Source: Burkholderia sp.
GTDB taxonomy: Bacteria > Pseudomonadota > Gammaproteobacteria > Burkholderiales > Burkholderiaceae
Direction: 5' to 3'
Length of the DNA: 64,000 nt
NCBI GenBank assembly: GCA_031253835.1
Contig: JAIRVP010000053.1
Coordinates: 21,784-85,783 of the forward strand
Below the pieces are notes generated by a model that saw nothing but the letters and a program-made list of their open reading frames with translations, made no database searches and was not told the origin of the DNA. Positions 26,023 to 34,849 of the stretch are shown one piece after another. The stretch's first letter is position 1. Each line of letters opens with the position of its first letter. The position numbers were made by a program, and so were the translations under genes.

Positions 26023-28799
26023 TACAAATCCGCACAGGCCGCGCTCGACGCGATCATGTCGCCCATCGTCTGCGGACAATCCTTCGCCTGACTTCGCGCC
26101 AGCATCGCGTCTCCCGACGCGCTCTGCGGCCCCGTCAACACATGACTGCTCGCCTTGAACTCGACTTTGCCGGGTCCGCCGACAACGATGTTGCCGCCTT
26201 CCATCTTGAGAAAGGCATCGGCTGCCGTCAGCAGCAGACGTTGCTTCGCCTGCAGCGTCGCACCGGCATCGACACTGGCAAGCGTGACCGCGCGCTGCGC
26301 GGTGGCGGCCAACGTACCGCCGCTCTGCGCCTGCAGACTCACCGCGCCCGACGCGGCATGCAACGCAATGCCCCTGCCGTCGACCGTTCGCCCGCTACCC
26401 TCGTTGCCCTGCGTATAGAGCGACATGCCGTGATTCGCGATCACGCTCGTCTTGCCTTCTGCCGTCACCTGCAAGTCCTGTCCGGCACTGAGCACCGTCT
26501 CCTTGCCCGACACCCAGACATGACTCCTCGCGGAAACGGCCGCAATGCCGTCAACGCCGTGCGCGACGAGGTGCGGGTGACTCCACGCGACGGCACTGCC
26601 GCCGCCCCCACCGACGCCGTTGGTCGCCACGCCACCGCTTCGGGTCGCCTCGAGCGCGTCGCGGCTCTGCTTCAACCCGGCGACCGCCGGCAACTGGTCC
26701 GGCGGCAATTCCTGTCCCGACGCGCCGACACCTGCCCCCTGGCTCTGTGCCGCTTCGACGAGATCGCGCACGCGCTGCATTCCCTCGGCCAGATCCAGGC
26801 CCGGCGCACGCGCGTCCATCTGATTCGCGCCGGTCGCCGTCGTGATCAGCAGACCCGCGCCACCACGCAGCGCACCCGCGGCCTCGGTAGCGAGCTCGAC
26901 CCCGTAGCCGCGATCGGCGATACGCCGGTTGTCCTGCTGGTGCTTGATGTGGCCAAGAGTCAGCCCGCTGCTCCGGTCGGTCGTGTACAGGTGCGCTCTC
27001 GACTGGCCCGCCGTATCGTCCAGCAGGAACTGTCGATAGCCGCCGGTACCGGTCTGGCTCTGCCCGAGGTCCTGCGTCTTGAAACCCGTCAGTGCCGCAG
27101 GATGGTCATTGCCGGCGAACCACGCCGCGGCATTGCCCGTGCTTCGGCTCGGCCCGCCGACCCGTGCGTTGTGCTGCGCGTCGACCTTGCCCTGTCCGTT
27201 ATAAAGCGCGGCCACGGCGACCGGACGATCGGGCTGCCCCTCCAGAAGCTCCGTCCACACCTCCTGACCGACGCGAGGAATCGTCACGCCGCCCCAGTTC
27301 GCCCCGCCCACCGGTGTCACCACGCGCGTCCACGTGCCGGCCCCTCGATTCGCCGGCGCGTTCGCCGCGTGCGGATGCGCCTCCCGGCTCGCGGCATTCT
27401 CGCCGCGCTGTGCGTGGTGCTGGATGCGAATCCGGTGGTCCCGTTCCGTATGGACAGGGTCGCCGCTGCCGACCACGATCGCGCTTTGCGCGCCCTGTGC
27501 GATCGCGACCGCATGTGAGCGGCCACCATGGCCATGCTCAAGCAGCGGTCGGTAAGTACGGTCCGCCGGAATGGCAAGAAAGCCGTTCCGGTACACCGCG
27601 TCATCTCCCGTCGACATGTCCTCTCCGGACACGCCGCCGTGCCGCGCCGAATCAAGGTCGCCGTCGTCGGTGTCGCGCATCACGGGGATGCGGCCCAACT
27701 GCACCTCGATCGCGCTGCGAATCTCGGCGGCCACATTGGCGCGGGCATGGTGCCGCACACGCAGGCAAATGAACGCATCGGAAGCGCCGAGCGTCGGATG
27801 GTCGCCGACAGAGAATCGAAGCCCCGGCCTCAAGTCGCGCCGCGTACCGTCACCCTCGCCCGTCGCGGCGTCGACACGCTGGGCGTCAAGTTGCTGCTGG
27901 CTACGCCGGTCGCCCACCGCGGCGGTCTGGTACGCGTAAGGCCCGGCAACGTCGCGATCCTCGCCAGGCACCACGGCACCGCCCGCATGCGCCGCCGCGG
28001 GACGTGCAGACAGGGTCCGGTAATCCCAGCTGGCACGCGAGACGCGGCCAATGCGCCAACGCCTCGCCAGCGCGAAATGGCGAATGGCGCCGGCCGGGTC
28101 GCTCTCGCCAGCCTGGTGAAACGGCACACGCTCCGGTTCGCGCGGAAGCATGCGATCGTTGGAGTCGGCCAGCACGAGCGTGTGGCTGCCGAGATTCGTT
28201 GCCCCCGCATCGCTCGTGTGTTCGAACCAGTAGTAAAGCCCCTCTTCCGCCCATAGCCGCGACAGAAAATCGAAATCGGACTCGCCGGCCTGCACGGTCA
28301 GGCTGCGCCGCGGGTATCGCTCGCGATCGGCCAGCTCCCATCGCCACGCCGGCACGACCGCGCCGCGTGTGTAATAGCCGAAAACCTGCTCGCTGATGTC
28401 GATGACGCTGGCGTCGTTGAAGTTGTAGCTGTCGACACGTTGCCGCAGCATCGCGAGCCAGGGCTCGAGCACGAGACGAATGCGCGCCAGGCCGGCGTTG
28501 TAACCCACCAGTTCGGCCGCGGCGACGTGTGCATGGAACGGGCGCCGCTGGCTGCCGCCCTCTGCGGTCAGCCACTCGACGAGCACGGGGCCGCCGACCA
28601 GCCGCGCGATCGGCAAGGCAGGATTGTCGGAAAGTGCCGTGATCTCGAAGCGGAAACCGCCGCCGTCGATCGCCTCCCAACCGTCGAGACGCTCGGCCGC
28701 CAGGGCATCCTTGCCGAGCGGCGTCGTCAGTTGCAGGAAACGTTCATGCTGCGTCCAGCCGCCAAGCAGCGCCTGCAGGATGTCCTTGTTCGTTGCCAT
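26022..28799 (-). CDS. vgrG: T6SS spike protein VgrG (module 1)
   Basis: A 925-residue VgrG/TssI. The gp27-like head occupies about residues 1-400, with the FDFLSRLWAEEGLYYWFEH segment near 175. The gp5-like OB region follows (QSAIVVGSGDPVHTERDHRI and the WGGVTIPRVGQEVWTELLEG segment), and the DUF2345 beta-helix lies roughly at 680-890. It ends in a short tail with no transthyretin-like domain, unlike the other two VgrGs here. Instead a DUF4123 adaptor gene is fused to it by a stop-start overlap. It forms part of the puncturing tip; no structural T6SS genes are in the window, so it relies on a T6SS encoded elsewhere. Confidence 0.95.
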   Translation of the reverse strand: MATNKDILQALLGGWTQHERFLQLTTPLGKDALAAERLDGWEAIDGGGFRFEITALSDNPALPIARLVGGPVLVEWLTAEGGSQRRPFHAHVAAAELVGYNAGLARIRLVLEPWLAMLRQRVDSYNFNDASVIDISEQVFGYYTRGAVVPAWRWELADRERYPRRSLTVQAGESDFDFLSRLWAEEGLYYWFEHTSDAGATNLGSHTLVLADSNDRMLPREPERVPFHQAGESDPAGAIRHFALARRWRIGRVSRASWDYRTLSARPAAAHAGGAVVPGEDRDVAGPYAYQTAAVGDRRSQQQLDAQRVDAATGEGDGTRRDLRPGLRFSVGDHPTLGASDAFICLRVRHHARANVAAEIRSAIEVQLGRIPVMRDTDDGDLDSARHGGVSGEDMSTGDDAVYRNGFLAIPADRTYRPLLEHGHGGRSHAVAIAQGAQSAIVVGSGDPVHTERDHRIRIQHHAQRGENAASREAHPHAANAPANRGAGTWTRVVTPVGGANWGGVTIPRVGQEVWTELLEGQPDRPVAVAALYNGQGKVDAQHNARVGGPSRSTGNAAAWFAGNDHPAALTGFKTQDLGQSQTGTGGYRQFLLDDTAGQSRAHLYTTDRSSGLTLGHIKHQQDNRRIADRGYGVELATEAAGALRGGAGLLITTATGANQMDARAPGLDLAEGMQRVRDLVEAAQSQGAGVGASGQELPPDQLPAVAGLKQSRDALEATRSGGVATNGVGGGGGSAVAWSHPHLVAHGVDGIAAVSARSHVWVSGKETVLSAGQDLQVTAEGKTSVIANHGMSLYTQGNEGSGRTVDGRGIALHAASGAVSLQAQSGGTLAATAQRAVTLASVDAGATLQAKQRLLLTAADAFLKMEGGNIVVGGPGKVEFKASSHVLTGPQSASGDAMLARSQAKDCPQTMGDMIASSAACADL

Positions 28800-28900
28800 C
28801 TTTTCTGCACCTTGAGGTTAGCCGTCGCGTCGAAAGCCGTGTCGACGTGCATCACGCACGCTGCAATCACGCGAGAAGCCGCGACGCTGTCTTCCGTTCG

Positions 28901-29884
28901 TTACTGTCCGTCCAGGTTCAGCTTCCTGAAGATCTGCGACCATGGCGATCGCTCGTCCATCGCGACATGCAGCGCCGACGTACGCTGACGCAGCGCGCGC
29001 ACCGCATTCACCGCCGCGGTCACCGCGTCGCGATCGCGACGATCGAACACCGACACGGCGAACGCACCGTAGGCAACGGCCAGCAGCCGGTTCGCGTCCG
29101 TCGTCCCGCCGATCGTCGACTTCAATACTTCGAGGAGCCGCGCACGGTCCTTCTCTTGCGACGCCGCAAGGGTCAGATATGCAATGATCGACAGCTTGTT
29201 GACGTCGGTCGTCTTCAGCGCCGTTTCAGCGTGCTTGGCGACGAAGTCCGGGTCGGACACGCGCAGCAGCGCCCGATATGCCAGAATCGACGACACATCG
29301 TTGCCGGACGACAGCAGCCGGTCGACCGTATCGAGCGCCGCTCGGCCGCCGCTGATCTTCGCGAGTTCCGTTTCGAGTTGCGGCGCCGACTTGATTGCAT
29401 CCGCAACGTCCTGCTGCCATGCGGGAAAGATCATCCGCGTGGCGACGAATCGCGCGTCATCCGGCGCCGACGCGTCCCATTGGAAAACGACCGTGCCGCC
29501 GGAAATGAATGGCGAGTAAAAATCGTCCGGCGACAGACTGCGCATGCGTACGCGTTGCGGCTGAATCCACGCGTAGTCGCGTCCGGCGGGCACCGACGCG
29601 TCCGCCTTGGCAACGGCCCGCCACACGCCTTTCATCTGAACCACCGCCCCCGCCTCTTCGGGCTGTACGAAGGTTTTGTCGCCGACCTGAACCATCACGC
29701 CAGGCGATACGAGACCGCCGCTGCCTTTCTTCGGACTCATCTCCGCCACGGCCCAGCTCGGCGCCCGGTTCGCCGTGTAGTAATCGGACAGATTCAGCGT
29801 CGCCGTATCGTGCACCGTACGCGCCTGCGCGATCAGCGCGAAGTCCGCCTTGAAGTCGAAGGGGTTTGCATCAACCGGCATCAT
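28901..29884 (-). CDS. Unrecognised protein of the VgrG island (module 2)
   Basis: A 327-residue protein with no signal peptide or membrane segment and no family that I can name. The first 170 residues look beta-rich (VMVQVGDKTFVQPEEAGAVV). The last 150 look like helical repeats (about 195-305, with repeated AYRALLRV, AYLTLAA and AYGAFAV patterns), perhaps a HEAT-like binding scaffold. GGAGGG precedes paired ATGs at 29884 and 29881. It follows the 406-residue protein gene by 156 bases and precedes VgrG module 1. It may be a cognate partner, chaperone or immunity protein of the module 2 cargo; this is position-based. Confidence 0.65.
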   Translation of the reverse strand: MMPVDANPFDFKADFALIAQARTVHDTATLNLSDYYTANRAPSWAVAEMSPKKGSGGLVSPGVMVQVGDKTFVQPEEAGAVVQMKGVWRAVAKADASVPAGRDYAWIQPQRVRMRSLSPDDFYSPFISGGTVVFQWDASAPDDARFVATRMIFPAWQQDVADAIKSAPQLETELAKISGGRAALDTVDRLLSSGNDVSSILAYRALLRVSDPDFVAKHAETALKTTDVNKLSIIAYLTLAASQEKDRARLLEVLKSTIGGTTDANRLLAVAYGAFAVSVFDRRDRDAVTAAVNAVRALRQRTSALHVAMDERSPWSQIFRKLNLDGQ

Positions 29885-30040
29885 TGCGCCCTCCAGGCAG
29901 ATCTGGATGAAACATCAGTCATTTCCGACCCCGGAGACAACCACAACCAATCATTGGCCACCATCTTCCTTACCTCGATATCGTGTCAATCCGTACGACT
30001 TCCCGGCACGTATACGACGCCGTGCCGGACCGCTGCCATG

Positions 30041-31261
30041 CTATTTCCGAAACGTCACCGTCTCGGTGCCGAAGGGTTCCACGTGTCGATTGGCGGCCGC
30101 ACCGACAATCTCGTTGGCGATCGGCGACAACACCGGCTGGACGCTGACCGGCGAGTCGCTTGCCTCCGCCGTCGCTCGCTGTCCGGCGCCCTTGTCGGTA
30201 TCGATTTCCACGGTCCAGGCCCTCTGTCGCAGCGTGCAAAACGCATTCGTCTCCGTATTGAAGACGACGACCCAACAGAGGAATTTTCCGTGGATCAGCG
30301 TCCTGCGCCATTGCGAATAGGTGATCTTCCCGACGATCGCGCCGGAAGCCGTTTTTGCAGCAATATCATGGATCTCGTTAACATCGGCTGCAGGCGCGTC
30401 GGCGCTCATCGTTGGCCCACCGCCTTTGCAACCGATTGGCGGTTTGAGTGAGTCGGGGTTTGCCGTCGGGTCCTTCGGCTGGTCATACAGCGGCGCACTG
30501 GCCCGCGAAGTGTCGTTGGCGACGACCGGCAACATGTTGGAAACGCGCGACTGGACAGACGCAATTACGGTAGTGCCGGGCGCAATCCACGGATCCCACG
30601 AAATCTCCGGCGAGCCCCATATCGTCTCGACGCCGGGTCCGACCGTACGATCGTTCTGCATGACCCCGATCTTAAGAACCGAAATTTGCGGTGCAGCGCA
30701 ATTCACGCCCTCCGGTCGAATCCGGGCCTGGGCCGAGTGCTTGATCGCATATCCGTCGGGCACCGTTATCGTCTGCCCGTCAAGCCCATAGGCCCCACCG
30801 ACCGTCAGGTCGATCTTCGCCTCGTCGAACCAGAACACCGTCAGCTTCTTCTTCGCCAGCACCTTTCCGTCTTCGGTCGCCTCGTGCGCCTCGATGGCAG
30901 CGTCGTTCAGCGCCTTGCTGCCCTGTTCGCCGGAAATCTCGAAGCCGACCCAGGAGCCGTCGCCAGGTACCTCGAGTGATTTCGTCTTGTCAGTCTCGTC
31001 CGCGAATCGCAGGCGCCCATCCGGATTCGTCAGCACGACCTGCACGTTCCCCAAGCCGGGCTTGCGCGTGCGGATCCGGCACGGCACGCGATGGCGGCAG
31101 CCCGGACAGTCGCACTTCACCTGCACGTAGTCGTCGTCGACGCCCGGTGTGTGGTTGACCTGGATCTCGAGCAGATCGCTTTCGACCAGCAATTCCTTGC
31201 GTTTCTTGTTATCGACGGGCGTCGTCGGTGAACGCCCCCCCGTCTTGAAGTCGTCCGGCAC
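30041..31261 (-). CDS. Unrecognised cargo candidate following VgrG module 2
   Basis: A 406-residue, mostly beta-rich protein that I cannot assign. It carries a tight cysteine cluster, CDCPGC at residues 50-55 with a further Cys at 61, which could hold a metal. I chose a GTG start (31261) because GAGGG stands eight bases before it and it follows the VgrG stop directly; a TTG 42 bases upstream, inside the VgrG gene, is less likely. There is no signal peptide or membrane helix. Directly downstream of a VgrG with a transthyretin-like tail, it is the prime candidate for that VgrG's cargo, or for a tip-binding structural protein. No catalytic motif was recognised. Confidence 0.6.
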   Translation of the reverse strand: MPDDFKTGGRSPTTPVDNKKRKELLVESDLLEIQVNHTPGVDDDYVQVKCDCPGCRHRVPCRIRTRKPGLGNVQVVLTNPDGRLRFADETDKTKSLEVPGDGSWVGFEISGEQGSKALNDAAIEAHEATEDGKVLAKKKLTVFWFDEAKIDLTVGGAYGLDGQTITVPDGYAIKHSAQARIRPEGVNCAAPQISVLKIGVMQNDRTVGPGVETIWGSPEISWDPWIAPGTTVIASVQSRVSNMLPVVANDTSRASAPLYDQPKDPTANPDSLKPPIGCKGGGPTMSADAPAADVNEIHDIAAKTASGAIVGKITYSQWRRTLIHGKFLCWVVVFNTETNAFCTLRQRAWTVEIDTDKGAGQRATAEASDSPVSVQPVLSPIANEIVGAAANRHVEPFGTETVTFRK

Positions 31262-31265
31262 GCTG

Positions 31266-33953
31266 TCAGCCCTCAACGTCGATCTTGAGAATTTCGGAAG
31301 CAAGGGACTTCACGACATGCGTGTGTCCCAGTTCATCCGTCACGCCGTGCTGAACGTCGCCGTTCGCCAGCGTGATCCGGTAGCGCCGGAAGGCGGCCGG
31401 CACGCCGCTGTCGCGGTCCTTCAGGACGAACCCCTCGTCGAAGGCGCGCTGACGGGAATCCGGCAATGGCGAAAGATCCGGCGATGCACTCTCCGGACCG
31501 ACGAAAGCATGCGCCCCCGACTTCACCTGGAATTGCCCCGGCGTTTCGACCGTCACGTCGCCGCCCTTGAGCGTGATCCGGTTCGGACCTTGCTGCAGCA
31601 CGATGGTGTCCTTTGCGAGCACGTCGATGCGGTCCTCCGTCGACGACACCTGCACCGATTGATCGGCCAGCACCTCCAGCGTCGACGTATGCGCCTCCAC
31701 GGTAACCGGGCCGTGGTTCGCGACGATCCTGAAGCCGCCCGCCGCAGCGTAGAGGCTCACGGCGTCGCCGGACGCGCCGGCCACCGTTGCATCGGCGGCG
31801 AGGTGCGCATCGCCTTGCGCCGTCACGTGCACGTGTTCCGCCGCGTAGGCAACGGCGCTGTTCGGCGTGGTAAAGACAAGATTCGCGGGCGATTCGAACA
31901 CGACGGCCGGCGTGGCGAACCGCTCGACCGGATCACCGCCGCTGCGCTGCTTGCCCGCTGGCTTGGTCGCATCCTGCCCGCTTACGGCCCCCGTGTACTT
32001 GCCGTCCTGGACCGGATCGATCGCCTTGAGGAAATCGGCCTGTGCCTGGTTGCCGCCGAGACCGTGCGCCTTTGCCCCGGTCGCCGCTGCGTCGAGCCCC
32101 TTCGCGGTCTCGACGGCCTGGGCAAGCTGGCCGACACTTTCCGCCAGATCCATTTGCGTGGAGCTGGCATCGGATCGTGCCGTGCTGGACACCAGCATCC
32201 CTTCGCCGGCACGCGCGACGGCCCATCCTTGCGTGGACAGCTCGAAGCCTTCGCCCCGATAGGCACCGCGTGTCGATGCCTGCTGGTCGATCAGATAACC
32301 CTGCGCGAGGCGGCTCTCGGCAACCGAATTGCCGAGTTCGTGGCGCAGCTGGCCGGCTGCATCGTCCATCACCCAGCGGCTTCCCGGCTGTCCGTCCAGT
32401 GTCTGCGTCTGCAGGCCCGTCAGCGTGCCGGGATGATTGGCGCCACTCCCATCGCCGGCCGCGAACGGCGGCTTCACTCGCCCGCCGTAGACCTGCCCCA
32501 GCACGACAGGCTGGTCGATGTTGCCTGAATCGAACCCCACGACGACTTCGGCCCCGACGCGCGGCGTAAAGGCATGCCCGAAATTCGGGCCGGCTGCCTG
32601 CTCTGCGATGCGCGCCAGCACACCGGACCGGTGATCGCCCGGCGCATGCCCGGCCGGATTCGACCGGCTCGCGGTGTCGGTCAGCCCGCCCGGCAGCGGC
32701 GAGGTTCCCCGCATCCACGGAAACTGGATACGCACCTGGTGATCGCGGGTGCTGCTGACGCGCGTGTGCGGCTCACCCACCACGATCGCCGTCTGCACGC
32801 CATGCACGACCGGGCGCTCGACGAGCGGCGGAATGATCGGCACGCCATCGGGCACTGCGACAAAGCGATTGCGGTAATGCCCGGCCGTCAATTCTCCGCG
32901 CTTCAGCAGTTCGCCGATCTCGGCCCCGAGGTTGTTGACCGCCTCATGTTCGATCGACAGCGGCACGAACGTGTGCGAGCGGTTCAGATAGCCCGTCAGT
33001 GTGTGAATCTTGCCGACTTCGAGCGTACGCGCCGTGCCCGCGCCGTGGTGAATCGTCTTGGGCAGGCGCAGCGCGTCGAGACGCTGCTCGGCATAACGTT
33101 GCGCTTGCGCCGACGTATCGAAACGACCGGCCCGCTGGCCATCGAACACTTCGCGCACCGGAAGAACGGGGGCGTCCGCATCCGCGGCCGCCTCGGCGTG
33201 GCCCGCCAGCGCATGCACTTCGCTTGCCTTCCAGCTCGTTGCGACGACCTTGTCGGGCACCCACTGGTGGCGTTCCGTGAACTGCGTGATGACGCCGTCG
33301 GGATCGCCGACGTCCTGGATGTGAAACGCAATCGACGTGCCCTTCTTCTGTTCCGCGCGGCGGTCCGCAATCACGACCGTATGGTTTCCGGACGGCCTCG
33401 ACCCGCCTGCTTCCTGCGCATGCTCGATGTGAAACGACAGGCCGGCTTCCGACAGCAGGCGCAGAACAAACGCAAAGTCCGTCTCGCGATACTGTCCTCG
33501 CAGCGCGTAGGTGCGCTGCGCTTCGCTCGTGTCGTGTCGCCAATGCGCTTCCGGGTAGTCGCCGAACACGCGATCGCAAATGCCCGTCGTATCGAGATCC
33601 GCGAAGTACAGGCAATTGCGGCGCAGGCGCAGGAACGCGAGCCACGATTCCAGCGTGAGCCGGTAACGCGTGATCTCGCCGTCGGTATCCGCATAGGCCG
33701 CGTGCGTGACATAGCCGTTCCAGCTGCGTTCGCCGGCTCCCGTCGCGAGTCGCAGGCGCGCAGCACTGCCGATCAGCGGCCCGAGATCGAGAAATGGCTC
33801 GCTCGACAATACATCGATTTCGAAACGAAACGATTCGTTCACTGCCTCGCGACCATGGAAACGTTCGACGGCGAACGCACCGGTCATGACCGTATCGATC
33901 TGGATGTGGCGAGTGGCTTGCGAATAGCCTCTCAATGCCGCGACGACGTCCAT
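31266..33953 (-). CDS. vgrG: T6SS spike protein VgrG with C-terminal extension (module 2)
   Basis: An 895-residue VgrG/TssI. The head domain begins HIQIDTVMTGAFAVERFHGR, with FAFVLRLLSEAGLSFHIEH near residue 160. The OB region shows QTAIVVGEPHTRVSSTRDHQ, VRIQFPWMRG and FGHAFTPRVGAEVVVGFDSG. The DUF2345 helix occupies about 640-835. About 55 further residues (from about 840, AFDEGFVLKDRDSGVPAAFR to the end) look like a transthyretin-like beta domain, of the kind that in other species binds cargo directly. The gene for the 406-residue unknown protein starts five bases beyond its stop. Confidence 0.94.
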   Translation of the reverse strand: MDVVAALRGYSQATRHIQIDTVMTGAFAVERFHGREAVNESFRFEIDVLSSEPFLDLGPLIGSAARLRLATGAGERSWNGYVTHAAYADTDGEITRYRLTLESWLAFLRLRRNCLYFADLDTTGICDRVFGDYPEAHWRHDTSEAQRTYALRGQYRETDFAFVLRLLSEAGLSFHIEHAQEAGGSRPSGNHTVVIADRRAEQKKGTSIAFHIQDVGDPDGVITQFTERHQWVPDKVVATSWKASEVHALAGHAEAAADADAPVLPVREVFDGQRAGRFDTSAQAQRYAEQRLDALRLPKTIHHGAGTARTLEVGKIHTLTGYLNRSHTFVPLSIEHEAVNNLGAEIGELLKRGELTAGHYRNRFVAVPDGVPIIPPLVERPVVHGVQTAIVVGEPHTRVSSTRDHQVRIQFPWMRGTSPLPGGLTDTASRSNPAGHAPGDHRSGVLARIAEQAAGPNFGHAFTPRVGAEVVVGFDSGNIDQPVVLGQVYGGRVKPPFAAGDGSGANHPGTLTGLQTQTLDGQPGSRWVMDDAAGQLRHELGNSVAESRLAQGYLIDQQASTRGAYRGEGFELSTQGWAVARAGEGMLVSSTARSDASSTQMDLAESVGQLAQAVETAKGLDAAATGAKAHGLGGNQAQADFLKAIDPVQDGKYTGAVSGQDATKPAGKQRSGGDPVERFATPAVVFESPANLVFTTPNSAVAYAAEHVHVTAQGDAHLAADATVAGASGDAVSLYAAAGGFRIVANHGPVTVEAHTSTLEVLADQSVQVSSTEDRIDVLAKDTIVLQQGPNRITLKGGDVTVETPGQFQVKSGAHAFVGPESASPDLSPLPDSRQRAFDEGFVLKDRDSGVPAAFRRYRITLANGDVQHGVTDELGHTHVVKSLASEILKIDVEG

Positions 33954-34048
33954 TTCAATCCCCTGCCCTCATGCGGATTCCGCTTGTTCAAGTCGTTCGC
34001 CTGGCCCGCTTCCCGGCCAGGCGTCAATTCCTGCTACCCGGCGCGGTC

Positions 34049-34849
34049 CTACTCGATGCCGAGTGCTTTTTTCTTCGCCTCGCGTTCGTTGGCTTCGTCC
34101 ACCAGTTGCTGAACGGATCGATACGCGGGATTCCGGATGCCCAGCTTCTCCTGCTTCCCCTTCCCGCGCAAAAACATCCACTCTGGCCAGGTGCGGACGT
34201 GATCGACCGTACCGACGACGAACTCTCCGCACGGTGGAATGTTCAGTTCCTTTGCCGTCTTTTCGCCGGCCTGATAGGCCTGGTAGTCGGGGCTGAACAC
34301 GCGGTCCTGACACGTGTCATGCCACAGGACCATCTTCTCGTTCTTCTCTGCCTCCGTAAAATCGTCGAAGACGAACCCGTCCGCATTCGAGAGCGGGATC
34401 TTGCGCAGATTTCCGTGCGCGTCACGAATCCCCACCAGCCAGTGCGCGTTGTCGTCCTTGTCGTACTCCTGCCACGGGTTGATCGCCTCTCTCATCGGGT
34501 GCCGGCGCCCGTCCCGGTCCACCAGCAGGAACACGATGCTGCTGTACGGATAGCCGCCGCCCCGATCGAAGGTCGGATGCCCCTTGACCTTGACGATGCC
34601 GTTTGCAGGCACGCTGACTTCGTAACCATCGCTCGCGCGAACCAGATCGATACCATCCTTCTGGTCGAACAACGCGACGACGGGACCGACGTAATCCGAC
34701 GGAATCAGAAAAATGAGCGGCATGCGGGAACCTCTTCCAAATCCAGACCAGGCCGCGACAATGGCGACCGCGATACAGAAAGCCAGCAACACGTAGCGGG
34801 CGCGCGAAAGGCGCCCGGGCTTGTTCGACGACACTATTTCTTCTTCCAT
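34049..34849 (-). CDS. Membrane-anchored protein, immunity candidate (module 3)
   Basis: A 266-residue protein with one N-terminal hydrophobic helix (about residues 19-36) preceded by basic residues, so the bulk is predicted to face the periplasm. The family is not recognised. The C-terminal part has the conserved-looking segments WHDTCQDRVFSPDYQAYQAG and CGEFVVGTVDHVRTWPEWMF. Its ATG lies inside the end of the preceding gene (16-base overlap), so the two are translated together. A periplasmic, membrane-tethered protein coupled to a VgrG-linked protein is the usual layout of an immunity protein against a periplasm-acting toxin. This is inference. Confidence 0.65.
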   Translation of the reverse strand: MEEEIVSSNKPGRLSRARYVLLAFCIAVAIVAAWSGFGRGSRMPLIFLIPSDYVGPVVALFDQKDGIDLVRASDGYEVSVPANGIVKVKGHPTFDRGGGYPYSSIVFLLVDRDGRRHPMREAINPWQEYDKDDNAHWLVGIRDAHGNLRKIPLSNADGFVFDDFTEAEKNEKMVLWHDTCQDRVFSPDYQAYQAGEKTAKELNIPPCGEFVVGTVDHVRTWPEWMFLRGKGKQEKLGIRNPAYRSVQQLVDEANEREAKKKALGIE

